64,000 bases of DNA from Tipula vernalis (taxonomy: Eukaryota; Arthropoda; Insecta; Diptera; Tipulidae): contig OY282558.1 in the NCBI GenBank assembly GCA_958295665.1, positions 28,665,045 through 28,729,044 on the forward strand, in the 5' to 3' direction. The translations under genes were made by a program, and so were the position numbers. The notes under the pieces were generated by a model. It was not told where the DNA came from. It saw nothing but the letters and a program-made list of their open reading frames with translations, and ran no database searches. The stretch's first letter is position 1. Each line of letters opens with the position of its first letter. This document shows positions 11,640 through 24,952 of this stretch, in pieces.

Positions 11640-13474
11640 GGTCTCGGGACTTGTAATTGTTTTGCCAAACCGCATTAAAATTGGTTGATTATTTCCATAC
11701 ATTTCACAGAAAAATCGATTCGAAGAAAATCACCTTACTATAGCTCAGCCGATTCAGAGCTGTAAAAATCCGAAATCTGCAATTGTGCTCCAATTGCGGT
11801 TCTTGATACCTCAAATGATAGGTCTCGGGACTTGTAATTGTTTTGCCAAACCGCATTAAAATTGGTTGATTATTTCCATACATTTCACAGAAAAATCGAT
11901 TCGAAGAAAATCACCTTACTATAGCTCAGCCGATTCAGAGCTGTGAAAATCAGAAATCTGCAATTGTGCTCCAATTGCGGTTCTTGATACCTCAAATGAT
12001 AGGTCTCGGGACTTGTAATTGTTTTGCCAAACCGCATTAAAATTGGTTGATTATTTCCATACATTTCACAGAAAAATCGATTCGAAGAAAATCACCTTAC
12101 TATAGCTCAGCCGATTCAGAGCTGTGAAAATCAGAAATCTGCAATTGTGCTCCGATTGCAGTTCTTGATACCTCAAATGATAGGTCACGAGACCTGAATT
12201 GCTATACCATACATTTCGAAGAAAGTTCGATTCGAAGAAAATCACCTTACTAGCTCAGCCGATTCAGAGATGTAAAAATCCGAAATCTGCAATTGTGCTC
12301 CGATTGCGATTCTTGATACCTCAAATGATAGGTCACGAGACCTGTAATTGCTATACCATACATTTCGACGAAAGTTCGATTCGAAGAAAATCACCTTACT
12401 ATAGCTCAGCCGATTCAGAGCTGTAAAAATCCGAAATCTGCAATTGTGCTCCAATTGCGGTTCTTGATACCTCAAATGATAGGTCTCGGGACTTGTAATT
12501 GTTTTGCCAAACCGCATTAAAATTGGTTGATTATTTCCATACATTTCACAGAAAAATCGATTCGAAGAAAATCACCTTACTATAGCTCAGCCGATTCAGA
12601 GCTGTAAAAATCCGAAATCTGCAATTGTGCTCCAATTGCGGTTCTTGATACCTCAAATGATAGGTCTCGGGACTTGTAATTGTTTTGCCAAACCGCATTA
12701 AAATTGGTTGATTATTTCCATACATTTCACAGAAAAATCGATTCGAAGAAAATCACCTTACTATAGCTCAGCCGATTCAGAGCTGTAAAAATCCGAAATC
12801 TGCAATTGTGCTCCAATTGCGGTTCTTGATACCTCAAATGATAGGTCTCGGGACTTGTAATTGTTTTGCCAAACCGCATTAAAATTGGTTGATTATTTCC
12901 ATACATTTCACAGAAAAATCGATTCGAAGAAAATCACCTTACTATAGCTCAGCCGATTCAGAGCTGTGAAAATCAGAAATCTGCAATTGTGCTCCGATTG
13001 CAGTTCTTGATACCTCAAATGATAGGTCACGAGACCTGAATTGCTATACCATACATTTCGAAGAAAGTTCGATTCGAAGAAAATCACCTTACTAGCTCAG
13101 CCGATTCAGAGATGTAAAAATCCGAAATCTGCAATTGTGCTCCGATTGCGATTCTTGATACCTCAAATGATAGGTCACGAGACCTGTAATTGCTATACCA
13201 TACATTTCGACGAAAGTTCGATTCGAAGAAAATCACCTTACTATAGCTCAGCCGATTCAGAGCTGTAAAAATCCGAAATCTGCAATTGTGCTCCGATTGC
13301 GGTTCTTGATACCTTAAATGATAGGTCATGAGACCTGTAATTGCTATACCATACATTTCGAAGAAAGTTCGATTCGAAGAAAAACACCTTACTATAGCTC
13401 AGCCGATTCAGAGCTGTAAAAATCCGAAATCTGCAATTGTGCTCCAATTGCGGTTCTTGATACCTCAAATGATA
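11640..13474 (+). repeat. Two L-rich HOR variants, 842 and 993 bp
   Basis: Block one is L 11640, L 11821, L 12002, S148 12183, S151 12331. Block two is L 12482, L 12663, L 12844, S148 13025, S151 13173, S151 13324. Both begin with three consecutive L monomers and lack S149. Both S148 copies carry the private GAGATGT (A at 12270 and 13112) inherited from 11277. The two S148 copies are 842 bp apart. This is a clear series of unequal crossovers. Confidence 0.88.
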
Positions 13475-14435
13475 GGTCTCGGGACTTGTAATTGTTTTGC
13501 CAAACCGCATTAAAATTGGTTGATTATTTCCATACATTTCACAGAAAAATCGATTCGAAGAAAATCACCTTACTATAGCTCAGCCGATTCAGAGCTGTGA
13601 AAATCAGAAATCTGCAATTGTGCTCCGATTGCAGTTCTTGATACCTCAAATGATAGGTCACGAGACCTGTAATTGCTATACCATGCATTTCGAAGAAAGT
13701 TCGATTCGAAGAAAACCACCTTACTAGCTCAGCCGATTCAGAGCTGTAAAAATCCGAAATCTGCAATTGTGCTCCAATTGCGGTTCTTGATACCTCAAAT
13801 GATAGGTCTCGGGACTTGTAATTGTTTTGCCAAACCGCATTAAAATTGGTTGATTATTTCCATACATTTCACAGAAAAATCGATTCGAAGAAAATCACCT
13901 TACTATAGCTCAGCCGATTCAGAGCTGTAAAAATCCGAAATCTGCAATTGTGCTCCGATTGCGGTTCTTGATACCTCAAATGATAGGTCACGAGACCTGA
14001 ATTGCTATACCATACATTTCGAAGAAAGTTCGATTCGAAGAAAATCACCTTACTAGCTCAGCCGATTCAGAGCTGTAAAAATCCGAAATCTGCAATTGTG
14101 CTCCGATTGCGATTCTTGATACCTCAAATGATAAGTCACGAGACCTGTAATTGCTATACCATACATTTCGACAAAAGTTCGATTCGAAGAAAATCACCTT
14201 ACTATAGCTCAGCCGATTCAGAGCTGTAAAAATCCGAAATCTGCAATTGTGCTCCGATTGCGGTTCTTGATACCTTAAATGATAGGTCATGAGACCTGTA
14301 ATTGCTATACCATACATTTCGAAGAAAGTTCGATTCGAAGAAAAACACCTTACTATAGCTCAGCCGATTCAGAGCTGTAAAAATCCGAAATCTGCAATTG
14401 TGCTCCAATTGCGGTTCTTGATACCTCAAATGATA
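13475..14435 (+). repeat. Canonical 961 bp unit with private substitutions
   Basis: Full L-S149-L-S148-S151-S151 order. It differs from other copies at ATAAGTCACG (near 14132) and CGACAAAAG (near 14172), which were not seen in any other unit. Confidence 0.9.
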
Positions 14436-15429
14436 GGTCTCGGGACTTGTAATTGTTTTGCCAAACCGCATTAAAATTGGTTGATTATTTCCATACATTT
14501 CACAGAAAAATCGATTCGAAGAAAACCACCTTACTATAGCTCAGCCGATTCAGAGCTGTAAAAATCCGAAATCTGCAATTGTGCTCCAATTGCGGTTCTT
14601 GATACCTCAAATGATAGGTCTCGGGACTTGTAATTGTTTTGCCAAACCGCATTAAAATTGGTTGATTATTTCCATACATTTCACAGAAAAATCGATTCGA
14701 AGAAAATCACCTTACTATAGCTCAGCCGATTCAGAGCTGTGAAAATCAGAAATCTGCAATTGTGCTCCGATTGCAGTTCTTGATACCTCAAATGATAGGT
14801 CACGAGACCTGTAATTGCTATACCATGCATTTCGAAGAAAGTTCGATTCGAAGAAAACCACCTTACTAGCTCAGCCGATTCAGAGCTGTAAAAATCCGAA
14901 ATCTGCAATTGTGCTCCAATTGCGGTTCTTGATACCTTAAATGATAGGTCTCGGGACTTGTAATTGTTTTGCCAAACCGCATTAAAATTGGTTGATTATT
15001 TCCATACATTTCACAGAAAAATCGATTCGAAGAAAATCACCTTACTATAGCTCAGCCGATTCAGAGCTGTGAAAATCAGAAATCTGCAATTGTGCTCCGA
15101 TTGCGGTTCTTGATACCTTAAATGATAGGTCACGAGACCTGTAATTGCTATACCATACATTTCGAAGAAAGTTCGATTCGAAGAAAATCACCTTACTATA
15201 GCTCAGCCGATTCAGAGCTGTGAAAATCCGAAATCTGCAATTGTGCTCCGATTGCGGTTCTTGATACCTTAAATGATAGGTCATGAGACCTGTAATTGCT
15301 ATACCATACATTTCGAAGAAAGTTCGATTCGAAGAAAAACACCTTACTATAGCTCAGCCGATTCAGAGCTGTAAAAATCCGAAATCTGCAATTGTGCTCC
15401 AATTGCGGTTCTTGATACCTCAAATGATA
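14436..15429 (+). repeat. 994 bp HOR variant lacking S148
   Basis: Extra L 14436, L 14617, S149 14798, L 14947, S151 15128, S151 15279. The S148 monomer is missing. The same six-monomer order recurs at 20115-21108. The L monomers at 14436 and 15430 both end with AAAACCACC, a mark borrowed from S149. Confidence 0.87.
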
Positions 15430-17083
15430 GGTCTCGGGACTTGTAATTGTTTTGCCAAACCGCATTAAAATTGGTTGATTATTTCCATACATTTCACAGA
15501 AAAATCGATTCGAAGAAAACCACCTTACTATAGCTCAGCCGATTCAGAGCTGTAAAAATCCGAAATCTGCAATTGTGCTCCAATTGCGGTTCTTGATACC
15601 TCAAATGATAGGTCTCGGGACTTGTAATTGTTTTGCCAAACCGCATTAAAATTGGTTGATTATTTCCATACATTTCACAGAAAAATCGATTCGAAGAAAA
15701 TCACCTTACTATAGCTCAGCCGATTCAGAGCTGTGAAAATCAGAAATCTGCAATTGTGCTCCGATTGCAGTTCTTGATACCTCAAATGATAGGTCACGAG
15801 ACCTGTAATTGCTATACCATGCATTTCGAAGAAAGTTCGATTCGAAGAAAACCACCTTACTAGCTCAGCCGATTCAGAGCTGTAAAAATCCGAAATTTGC
15901 AATTGTGCTCCAATTGCGGTTCTTGATACCTCAAATGATAGGTCTCGGGACTTGTAATTGTTTTGCCAAACCGCATTAAAATTGGTTGATTATTTCCATA
16001 CATTTCACAGAAAAATCGATTCGAAGAAAATCACCTTACTATAGCTCAGCCGATTCAGAGCTGTGAAAATCAGAAATCTGCAATTGTGCTCCGATTGCAG
16101 TTCTTGATACCTCAAATGATAGGTCACGAGACCTGTAATTGCTATACCATGCATTTCGAAGAAAGTTCGATTCGAAGAAAACCACCTTACTAGCTCAGCC
16201 GATTCAGAGCTGTAAAAATCCGAAATCTGCAATTGTGCTCCAATTGCGGTTCTTGATACCTCAAATGATAGGTCTCGGGACTTGTAATTGTTTTGCCAAA
16301 CCGCATTAAAATTGGTTGATTATTTCCATACATTTCACAGAAAAATCGATTCGAAGAAAATCACCTTACTATAGCTCAGCCGATTCAGAGCTGTGAAAAT
16401 CAGAAATCTGCAATTGTGCTCCGATTGCAGTTCTTGATACCTCAAATGATAGGTCACGAGACCTGTAATTGCTATACCATGCATTTCGAAGAAAGTTCGA
16501 TTCGAAGAAAACCACCTTACTAGCTCAGCCGATTCAGAGCTGTAAAAATCCGAAATCTGCAATTGTGCTCCAATTGCGGTTCTTGATACCTCAAATGATA
16601 GGTCTCGGGACTTGTAATTGTTATGCCAAACCGCATTAAAATTGGTTGATTATTTCCATACATTTCACAGAAAAATCGATTCGAAGAAAATCACCTTACT
16701 ATAGCTCAGCCGATTCAGAGCTGTGAAAATCAGAAATCTGCAATTGTGCTCCGATTGCGGTTCTTGATACCTTAAATGATAGGTCACGAGACCTGTAATT
16801 GCTATACCATACATTTCGAAGAAAGTTCGATTCGAAAAAAATCACCTTACTATAGCTCAGCCGATTCAGAGCTGTAAAAATCCGAAATCTGCAATTGTGC
16901 TCCGATTGCGGTTCTTGATACCTTAAATGATAGGTCATGAGACCTGTAATTGCTATACCATACATTTCGAAGAAAGTTCGATTCGAAGAAAAACACCTTA
17001 CTATAGCTCAGCCGATTCAGAGCTGTAAAAATCCGAAATCTGCAATTGTGCTCCAATTGCGGTTCTTGATACCTCAAATGATA
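15430..17083 (+). repeat. Extra L, three 330 bp dimers, then L-S-S
   Basis: L at 15430 leads into the dimer run (annotated separately) and then L 16601, S151 16782, S151 16933. The L at 16601 has GTTATGCC instead of GTTTTGCC, the older allele common further right. One S has the change TCGAAAAAAATC near 16837. Confidence 0.87.
15611..16600 (+). repeat. Local amplification of the 330 bp L-S149 dimer (3 copies)
   Basis: Copies at 15611-15940, 15941-16270 and 16271-16600. By eye the only difference is AAATTTGC for AAATCTGC near 15896. The dimer is the first third of the canonical 961 bp unit, amplified on its own. The same dimer occurs twice at 10-669. Confidence 0.92.
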
Positions 17084-19005
17084 GGTCTCGGGACTTGTAA
17101 TTGTTTTGCCAAACCGCATTAAAATTGGTTGATTATTTCCATACATTTCACAGAAAAATCGATTCGAAGAAAATCACCTTACTATAGCTCAGCCGATTCA
17201 GAGCTGTGAAAATCAGAAATCTGCAATTGTGCTCCGATTGCAGTTCTTGATACCTCAAATGATAGGTCACGAGACCTGTAATTGCTATACCATGCATTTC
17301 GAAGAAAGTTCGATTCGAAGAAAACCACCTTAATAGCTCAGCCGATTCAGAGCTGTAAAAATCCGAAATCTGCAATTGTGCTCCAATTGCGGTTCTTGAT
17401 ACCTCAAATGATAGGTCTCGGGACTTGTAATTGTTTTGCCAAACCGCATTAAAATTGGTTGATTATTTCCATACATTTCACAGAAAAATCGATTCGAAGA
17501 AAATCACCTTACTATAGCTCAGCCGATTCAGAGCTGTAAAAATCCGAAATCTGCAATTGTGCTCCGATTGCGGTTCTTGATACCTCAAACGATAGGTCAC
17601 GAGACCTGAATTGCTATACCATACATTTCGAAGAAAGTTCGATTCGAAGAAAATCACCTTACTAGCTCAGCCGATTCAGAGCTGTAAAAATCCGAAATCT
17701 GCAATTGTGCTCCGATTGCGATTCTTGATACCTCAAATGATAGGTCACGAGACCTGTAATTGCTATACCATACATTTCGACGAAAGTTCGATTCGAAGAA
17801 AATCACCTTACTATAGCTCAGCCGATTCAGAGCTGTAAAAATCCGAAATCTGCAATTGTGCTCCGATTGCGGTTCTTGATACCTTAAATGATAGGTCATG
17901 AGACCTGTAATTGCTATACCATACATTTCGAAGAAAGTTCGATTCGAAGAAAAACACCTTACTATAGCTCAGCCGATTCAGAGCTGTAAAAATCCGAAAT
18001 CTGCAATTGTGCTCCAATTGCGGTTCTTGATACCTCAAATGATAGGTCTCGGGACTTGTAATTGTTTTGCCAAACCGCATTAAAATTGGTTGATTATTTC
18101 CATACATTTCACAGAAAAATCGATTCGAAGAAAATCACCTTACTATAGCTCAGCCGATTCAGAGCTGTGAAAATCAGAAATCTGCAATTGTGCTCCGATT
18201 GCAGTTCTTGATACCTCAAATGATAGGTCACGAGACCTGTAATTGCTATACCATGCATTTCGAAGAAAGTTCGATTCGAAGAAAACCACCTTACTAGCTC
18301 AGCCGATTCAGAGCTGTAAAAATCCGAAATCTGCAATTGTGCTCCAATTGCGGTTCTTGATACCTCAAATGATAGGTCTCGGGACTTGTAATTGTTTTGC
18401 CAAACCGCATTAAAATTGGTTGATTATTTCCATACATTTCACAGAAAAATCGATTCGAAGAAAATCACCTTACTATAGCTCAGCCGATTCAGAGCTGTAA
18501 AAATCCGAAATCTGCAATTGTGCTCCGATTGCGGTTCTTGATACCTCAAATGATAGGTCACGAGACCTGAATTGCTATACCATACATTTCGAAGAAAGTT
18601 CGATTCGAAGAAAATCACCTTACTAGCTCAGCCGATTCAGAGCTGTACAAATCCGAAATCTGCAATTGTGCTCCGATTGCGATTCTTGATACCTCAAATG
18701 ATAGGTCACGAGACCTGTAATTGCTATACCATACATTTCGACGAAAGTTCGATTCGAAGAAAATCACCTTACTATAGCTCAGCCGATTCAGAGCTGTAAA
18801 AATCCGAAATCTGCAATTGTGCTCCGATTGCGGTTCTTGATACCTTAAATGATAGGTCATGAGACCTGTAATTGCTATACCATACATTTCGAAGAAAGTT
18901 CGATTCGAAGAAAAACACCTTACTATAGCTCAGCCGATTCAGAGCTGTAAAAATCCGAAATCTGCAATTGTGCTCCAATTGCGGTTCTTGATACCTCAAA
19001 TGATA
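17084..19005 (+). repeat. Two canonical 961 bp units without extra L
   Basis: Units at 17084-18044 and 18045-19005 in head-to-tail contact. The first has CTTAATAGCTC in its S149 (near 17332) and CAAACGATAGG near 17587. The second has GTACAAATCC near 18646. These are the last complete canonical units, and the strict pattern ends here. Confidence 0.9.
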
Positions 19006-22000
19006 GGTCTCGGGACTTGTAATTGTTATGCCAAACCGCATTAAAATTGGTTGATTATTTCCATACATTTCACAGAAAAATCGATTCGAAGAAAATCACC
19101 TTACTATAGCTCAGCCGATTCAGAGCTGTAAAAATCCGAAATCTGCAATTGTGCTCCGATTGCGGTTCTTGATACCTCAAATGATAGGTCACGAGACCTG
19201 AATTGCTATACCATACATTTCGAAGAAAGTTCGATTCGAAGAAAATCACCTTACTAGCTCAGCCGATTCAGAGCTGTAAAAATCCGAAATCTGCAATTGT
19301 GCTCCGATTGCAGTTCTTGATACCTCAAATGATAGGTCACGAGACCTGTAATTGCTATACCATGCATTTCGAAGAAAGTTCGATTCGAAGAAAACCACCT
19401 TACTAGCTCAGCCGATTCAGAGCTGTAAAAATCCGAAATCTGCAATTGTGCTCCAATTGCGGTTCTTGATACTTCAAATGATAGGTCTCGGGACTTGTAA
19501 TTGTTTTGCCAAACCGCATTAAAATTGGTTGATTATTTCCATACATTTCACAGAAAAATCGATTCGAAGAAAATCACCTTACTATAGCTCAGCCGATTCA
19601 GAGCTGTAAAAATCCGAAATCTGCAATTGTGCTCCGATTGCGGTTCTTGATACCTCAAATGATAGGTCACGAGACCTGAATTGCTATACCATACATTTCG
19701 AAGAAAGTTCGATTCGAAGAAAATCACCTTACTAGCTCAGCCGATTCAGAGCTGTAAAAATCCGAAATCTGCAATTGTGCTCCGATTGCGATTCTTGATA
19801 CCTCAAATGATAGGTCACGAGACCTGTAATTGCTATACCATACATTTCGACGAAAGTTCGATTCGAAGAAAATCACCTTACTATAGCTCAGCCGATTCAG
19901 AGCTGTAAAAATCCGAAATCTGCAATTGTGCTCCGATTGCGGTTCTTGATACCTTAAATGATAGGTCACGAGACCTGTAATTGCTATACCATATATTTCG
20001 TAGAAAGTTCGATTCGAAGAAAATCACCTTACTATAGCTCAGCCGATTCAGAGCTGTAAAAATCCGAAATCTGCAATTGTGCTCCAATTGCGGTTCTTGA
20101 TACCTCAAATGATAGGTCTCGGGACTTGTAATTGTTTTGCCAAACCGCATTAAAATTGGTTGATTATTTCCATACATTTCACAGAAAAATCGATTCGAAG
20201 AAAAACACCTTACTATAGCTCAGCCGATTCAGAGCTGTAAAAATCCGAAATCTGCAATTGTGCTCCAATTGCGGTTCTTGATACCTCAAATGATAGGTCT
20301 CGGGACTTGTAATTGTTTTGCCAAACCGCATTAAAATTGGTTGATTATTTCCATACATTTCACAGAAAAATCGATTCGAAGAAAATCACCTTACTATAGC
20401 TCAGCCGATTCAGAGCTGTGAAAATCAGAAATCTGCAATTGTGCTCCGATTGCAGTTCTTGATACCTCAAATGATAGGTCACGAGACCTGTAATTGCTAT
20501 ACCATGCATTTCGAAGAAAGTTCGATTCGAAGAAAACCACCTTACTAGCTCAGCCGATTCAGAGCTGTAAAAATCCGAAATCTGCAATTGTGCTCCAATT
20601 GCGGTTCTTGATACCTCAAATGATAGGTCTCGGGACTTGTAATTGTTTTGCCAAACCTCATTAAAATTGGTTGATTATTTCCATACATTTCACAGAAAAA
20701 TCGATTCGAAGAAAATCACCTTACTATAGCTCAGCCGATTCAGAGCTGTAAAAATCCGAAATCTGCAATTGTGCTCCGATTGCGGTTCTTGATACCTTAA
20801 ATGATAGGTCACGAGACCTGTAATTGCTATACCATACATTTCGAAGAAAGTTCGATTCGAAGAAAATCACCTTACTATAGCTCAGCCGATTCAGAGCTGT
20901 AAAAATCCGAAATCTGCAATTGTGCTCCGATTGCGGTTCTTGATACCTTAAATGATAGGTCATGATACTTGTAATTGCTATACCATACATTTCGAAGAAA
21001 GTTCGATTCGAAGAAAAACACCTTACTATAGCTCAGCCGATTCAGAGCTGTAAAAATCCGAAATCTGCAATTGTGCTCCAATTGCGGTTCTTGATACCTC
21101 AAATGATAGGTCTCGGGACTTGTAATTGTTTTGCCAAACCGCATTAAAATTGGTTGATTATTTCCATACATTTCACAGAAAAATCGATTCGAAGAAAATC
21201 ACCTTACTATAGCTCAGCCGATTCAGAGCTGTGAAAATCAGAAATCTGCAATTGTGCTCCGATTGCAGTTCTTGATACCTCAAATGATAGGTCACGAGAC
21301 CTGTAATTGCTATACCATGCATTTCGAAGAAAGTTCGATTCGAAGAAAACCACCTTACTAGCTCAGCCGATTCAGAGCTGTAAAAATCCGAAATCTGCAA
21401 TTGTGCTCCAATTGCGGTTCTTGATACCTCAAATGATAGGTCTCGGGACTTGTAATTGTTTTGCCAAACCGCATTAAAATTGGTTGATTATTTCCATACA
21501 TTTCACAGAAAAATCGATTCGAAGAAAATCACCTTACTATAGCTCAGCCGATTCAGAGCTGTAAAAATCCGAAATCTGCAATTGTGCTCCGATTGCGGTT
21601 CTTGATACCTCAAATGATAGGTCACGAGACCTGAATTGCTATACCATACATTTCGAAGAAAGTTCGATTCGAAGAAAATCACCTTACTAGCTCAGCCGAT
21701 TCAGAGCTGTGAAAATCAGAAATCTGCAATTGTGCTCCGATTGCGGTTCTTGATACCTTAAATGATAGGTCATGAGACCTGTAATTGATATACCATGCAT
21801 TTCGAAGAAAGTTCGATTCGAAGAAAACCACCTTACTAGCTCAGCCGATTCAGAGCTGTAAAAATCCGAAATCTGCAATTGTGCTCCGATTGCGGTTCTT
21901 GATACCTCAAATGATAGGTCACGAGACCTGAATTGCTATACCATACATTTCGAAGAAAGTTCGATTCGAAGAAAATCACCTTACTAGCTCAGCCGATTCA

Positions 22001-22876
22001 GAGCTGTAAAAATCCGAAATCTGCAATTGTGCTCCGATTGCGATTCTTGATACCTCAAATGATAGGTCACGAGACCTGTAATTGCTATACCATACATTTC
22101 GACGAAAGTATGATTCGAAGAAAATCACCTTACTATAGCTCAGCCGATTCAGAGCTGTAAAAATCCGAAATCTGCAATTGTGCTCCGATTGCGGTTCTTG
22201 ATACCTTAAATGATAGGTCATGAGACCTGTAATTGATATACCATACATTTCGAAGAAAGTTCGATTCGAAGAAAAACACCTTACTATAGCTCAGCCGATT
22301 CAGAGCTGTAAAAATCCGAAATCTGCAATTGTGCTCCAATTGCGGTTCTTGATACCTCAAATGATAGGTCTCGGGACTTGTAATTGTTTTGCCAAACCGC
22401 ATTAAAATTGGTTGATTATTTCCATACATTTCACAGAAAAATCGATTCGAAGAAAATCACCTTACTATAGCTCAGCCGATTCAGAGCTGTGAAAATCAGA
22501 AATCTGCAATTGTGCTCCGATTGCAGTTCTTGATACCTCAAATGATAGGTCACGAGACCTGTAATTGCTATACCATGCATTTCGAAGAAAGTTCGATTCG
22601 AAGAAAACCACCTTACTAGCTCAGCCGATTCAGAGCTGTAAAAATCCGAAATCTGCAATTGTGCTCCAATTGCGGTTCTTGATACCTCAAATGATAGGTC
22701 TCGGGACTTGTAATTGTTTTGCCAAACGCATTAAAATTGGTTGATTATTTCCATACATTTCACAGAAAAATCGATTCGAAGAAAATCACCTTACTATAGC
22801 TCAGCCGATTCAGAGCTGTAAAAATCCGAAATCTGCAATTGTGCTCCGATTGCGGTTCTTGATACCTCAAATGATA
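19006..22876 (+). repeat. Decaying HOR region
   Basis: L starts are 19006, 19484, 20115, 20296, 20626, 21109, 21439, 22367 and 22697. S148 starts are 19187, 19665, 21620 and 21917. S149 starts are 19335, 20477, 21290, 21768 and 22548. The blocks are recognisable pieces of the 961 and 994 bp units joined in new orders. The S at 19964 is the first to carry ATATATTTCGTAGAAAG, a variant that becomes common to the right. The L at 22697 has lost one C (CAAACGCATT) and is 180 bp. The S at 20958 has GGTCATGATACTTG. Confidence 0.85.
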
Positions 22877-24952
22877 GGTCTCGGGACTTGTAATTGTTAT
22901 GCCAAACCGCATTAAAATTGGTTGATTATTTCCATACATTTCACAGAAAAATCGATTCGAAGAAAATCACCTTACTATAGCTCAGCCGATTCAGAGCTGT
23001 AAAAATCCGAAATCTGCAATTGTGCTCCGATTGCGGTTCTTGATACCTTAAATGATAGGTCACGAGACCTGTAATTGCTATACCATACATTTCGAAGAAA
23101 GTTCGATTCGAAGAAAATCACCTTACTTATAGCTCAGCCGATTCAGAGCTGTGAAAATCAGAAATCTGCAATTGTGCTCCGATTGCGGTTCTTGATACCT
23201 TAAATGATAGGTCACGAGACCTGTAATTGCTATACCATACATTTCGAAGAAAGTTCGATTCGAAGAAAATCACCTTACTATAGCTCAGCCGATTCAGAGC
23301 TGTAAAAATCCGAAATCTGCAATTGTGCTCCGATTGCGGTTCTTGATACCTTAAATGATAGGTCATGAGACCTGTAATTGCTATACCATACATTTCGAAG
23401 AAAGTTCGATTCGAAGAAAACCACCTTACTAGCTCAGCCGATTCAGAGCTGTAAAAATCCGAAATCTGCAATTGTGCTCCAATTGCGGTTCTTGATACCT
23501 CAAATGATAGGTCTCGGGACTTGTAATTGTTATGCCAAACCGCATTAAAATTGGTTGATTATTTCCATACATTTCACAGAAAAATCGATTCGAAGAAAAT
23601 CACCTTACTATAGCTCAGCCGATTCAGAGCTGTGAAAATCAGAAATCTGCAATTGTGCTCCGATTGCGGTTCTTGATACCTTAAATGATAGGTCACGAGA
23701 CCTGTAATTGCTATACCATACATTTCGAAGAAAGTTCGATTCGAAGAAAATCACCTTACTATAGCTCAGCCGATTCAGAGCTGTAAAAATCCGAAATCTG
23801 CAATTGTGCTCCGATTGCGGTTCTTGATACCTTAAATGATAGGTCACGAGACCTGTAATTGCTATACCATATATTTCGTAGAAAGTTCGATTCGAAGAAA
23901 ATCACCTTACTATAGCTCAGCCGATTCAGAGCTGTAAAAATCCGAAATTTGCAATTGTGCTCCGATTGCGATTCTTGATACCTCAAATGATAGGTCACGA
24001 GACCTGTAATTGCTATACCATACATTTCGAAGAAAGTTCGATTCGAAGAAAATCACCTTACTATAGCTCAGCCGATTCAGAGCTGTGAAAATCAGAAATC
24101 TGCAATTGTGCTCTGATTGCAGTTCTTGATACCTCAAATGATAGGTCACGAGACCTGTAATTGCTATACCATGCATTTCGAAGAAAGTTCGATTCGAAGA
24201 AAACCACCTTACTAGCTCAGCCGATTCAGAGCTGTAAAAATCCGAAATCTGCAATTGTGCTCCAATTGCGGTTCTTGATACCTCAAATGATAGGTCTCGG
24301 GACTTGTAATTGTTATGCCAAACCGCATTAAAATTGGTTGATTATTTCCATACATTTCACAGAAAAATCGATTCGAAGAAAATCACCTTACTATAGCTCA
24401 GCCGATTCAGAGCTGTGAAAATCAGAAATCTGCAATTGTGCTCCGATTGCAGTTCTTGATACCTCAAATGATAGGTCACGAGACCTGTAATTGCTATACC
24501 ATGCATTTCGAAGAAAGTTCGATTCGAAGAAAACCACCTTACTAGCTCAGCCGATTCAGAGCTGTAAAAATCCGAAATCTGCAATTGTGCTCCAATTGCG
24601 GTTCTTGATACCTCAAATGATAGGTCTCGGGACTTGTAATTGTTATGCCAAACCGCATTTATATTGGTTGATTATTTCCATACATTTCACAGAAAAATCG
24701 ATTCGAAGAAAATCACCTTACTATAGCTCAGCCGATTCAGAGCTGTGAAAATCAGAAATCTGCAATTGTGCTCCGATTGCGGTTCTTGATACCTTAAATG
24801 ATAGGTCACGAGACCTGTAATTGCTATACCATACATTTCGAAGAAAGTTCGATTCGAAGAAAATCACCTTACAAGCTCAGCCGATTCAGAGCTGTAAAAA
24901 TCCGAAATCTGCAATTGTGCTCCGATTGCGATTCTTGATACCTCAAATGATA
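22877..24952 (+). repeat. Mixed HOR with the GTTATGCC L allele
   Basis: L starts are 22877, 23510, 24293 and 24623, all with GTTATGCC. S monomers start at 23058 (152 bp, TTACTTATAGC), 23210, 23361, 23691, 23842 (ATATATTTCGTAG), 23993, 24144, 24474 and 24804 (with TTACAAGCTC). This is the first stretch where the older L allele predominates. Confidence 0.83.
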
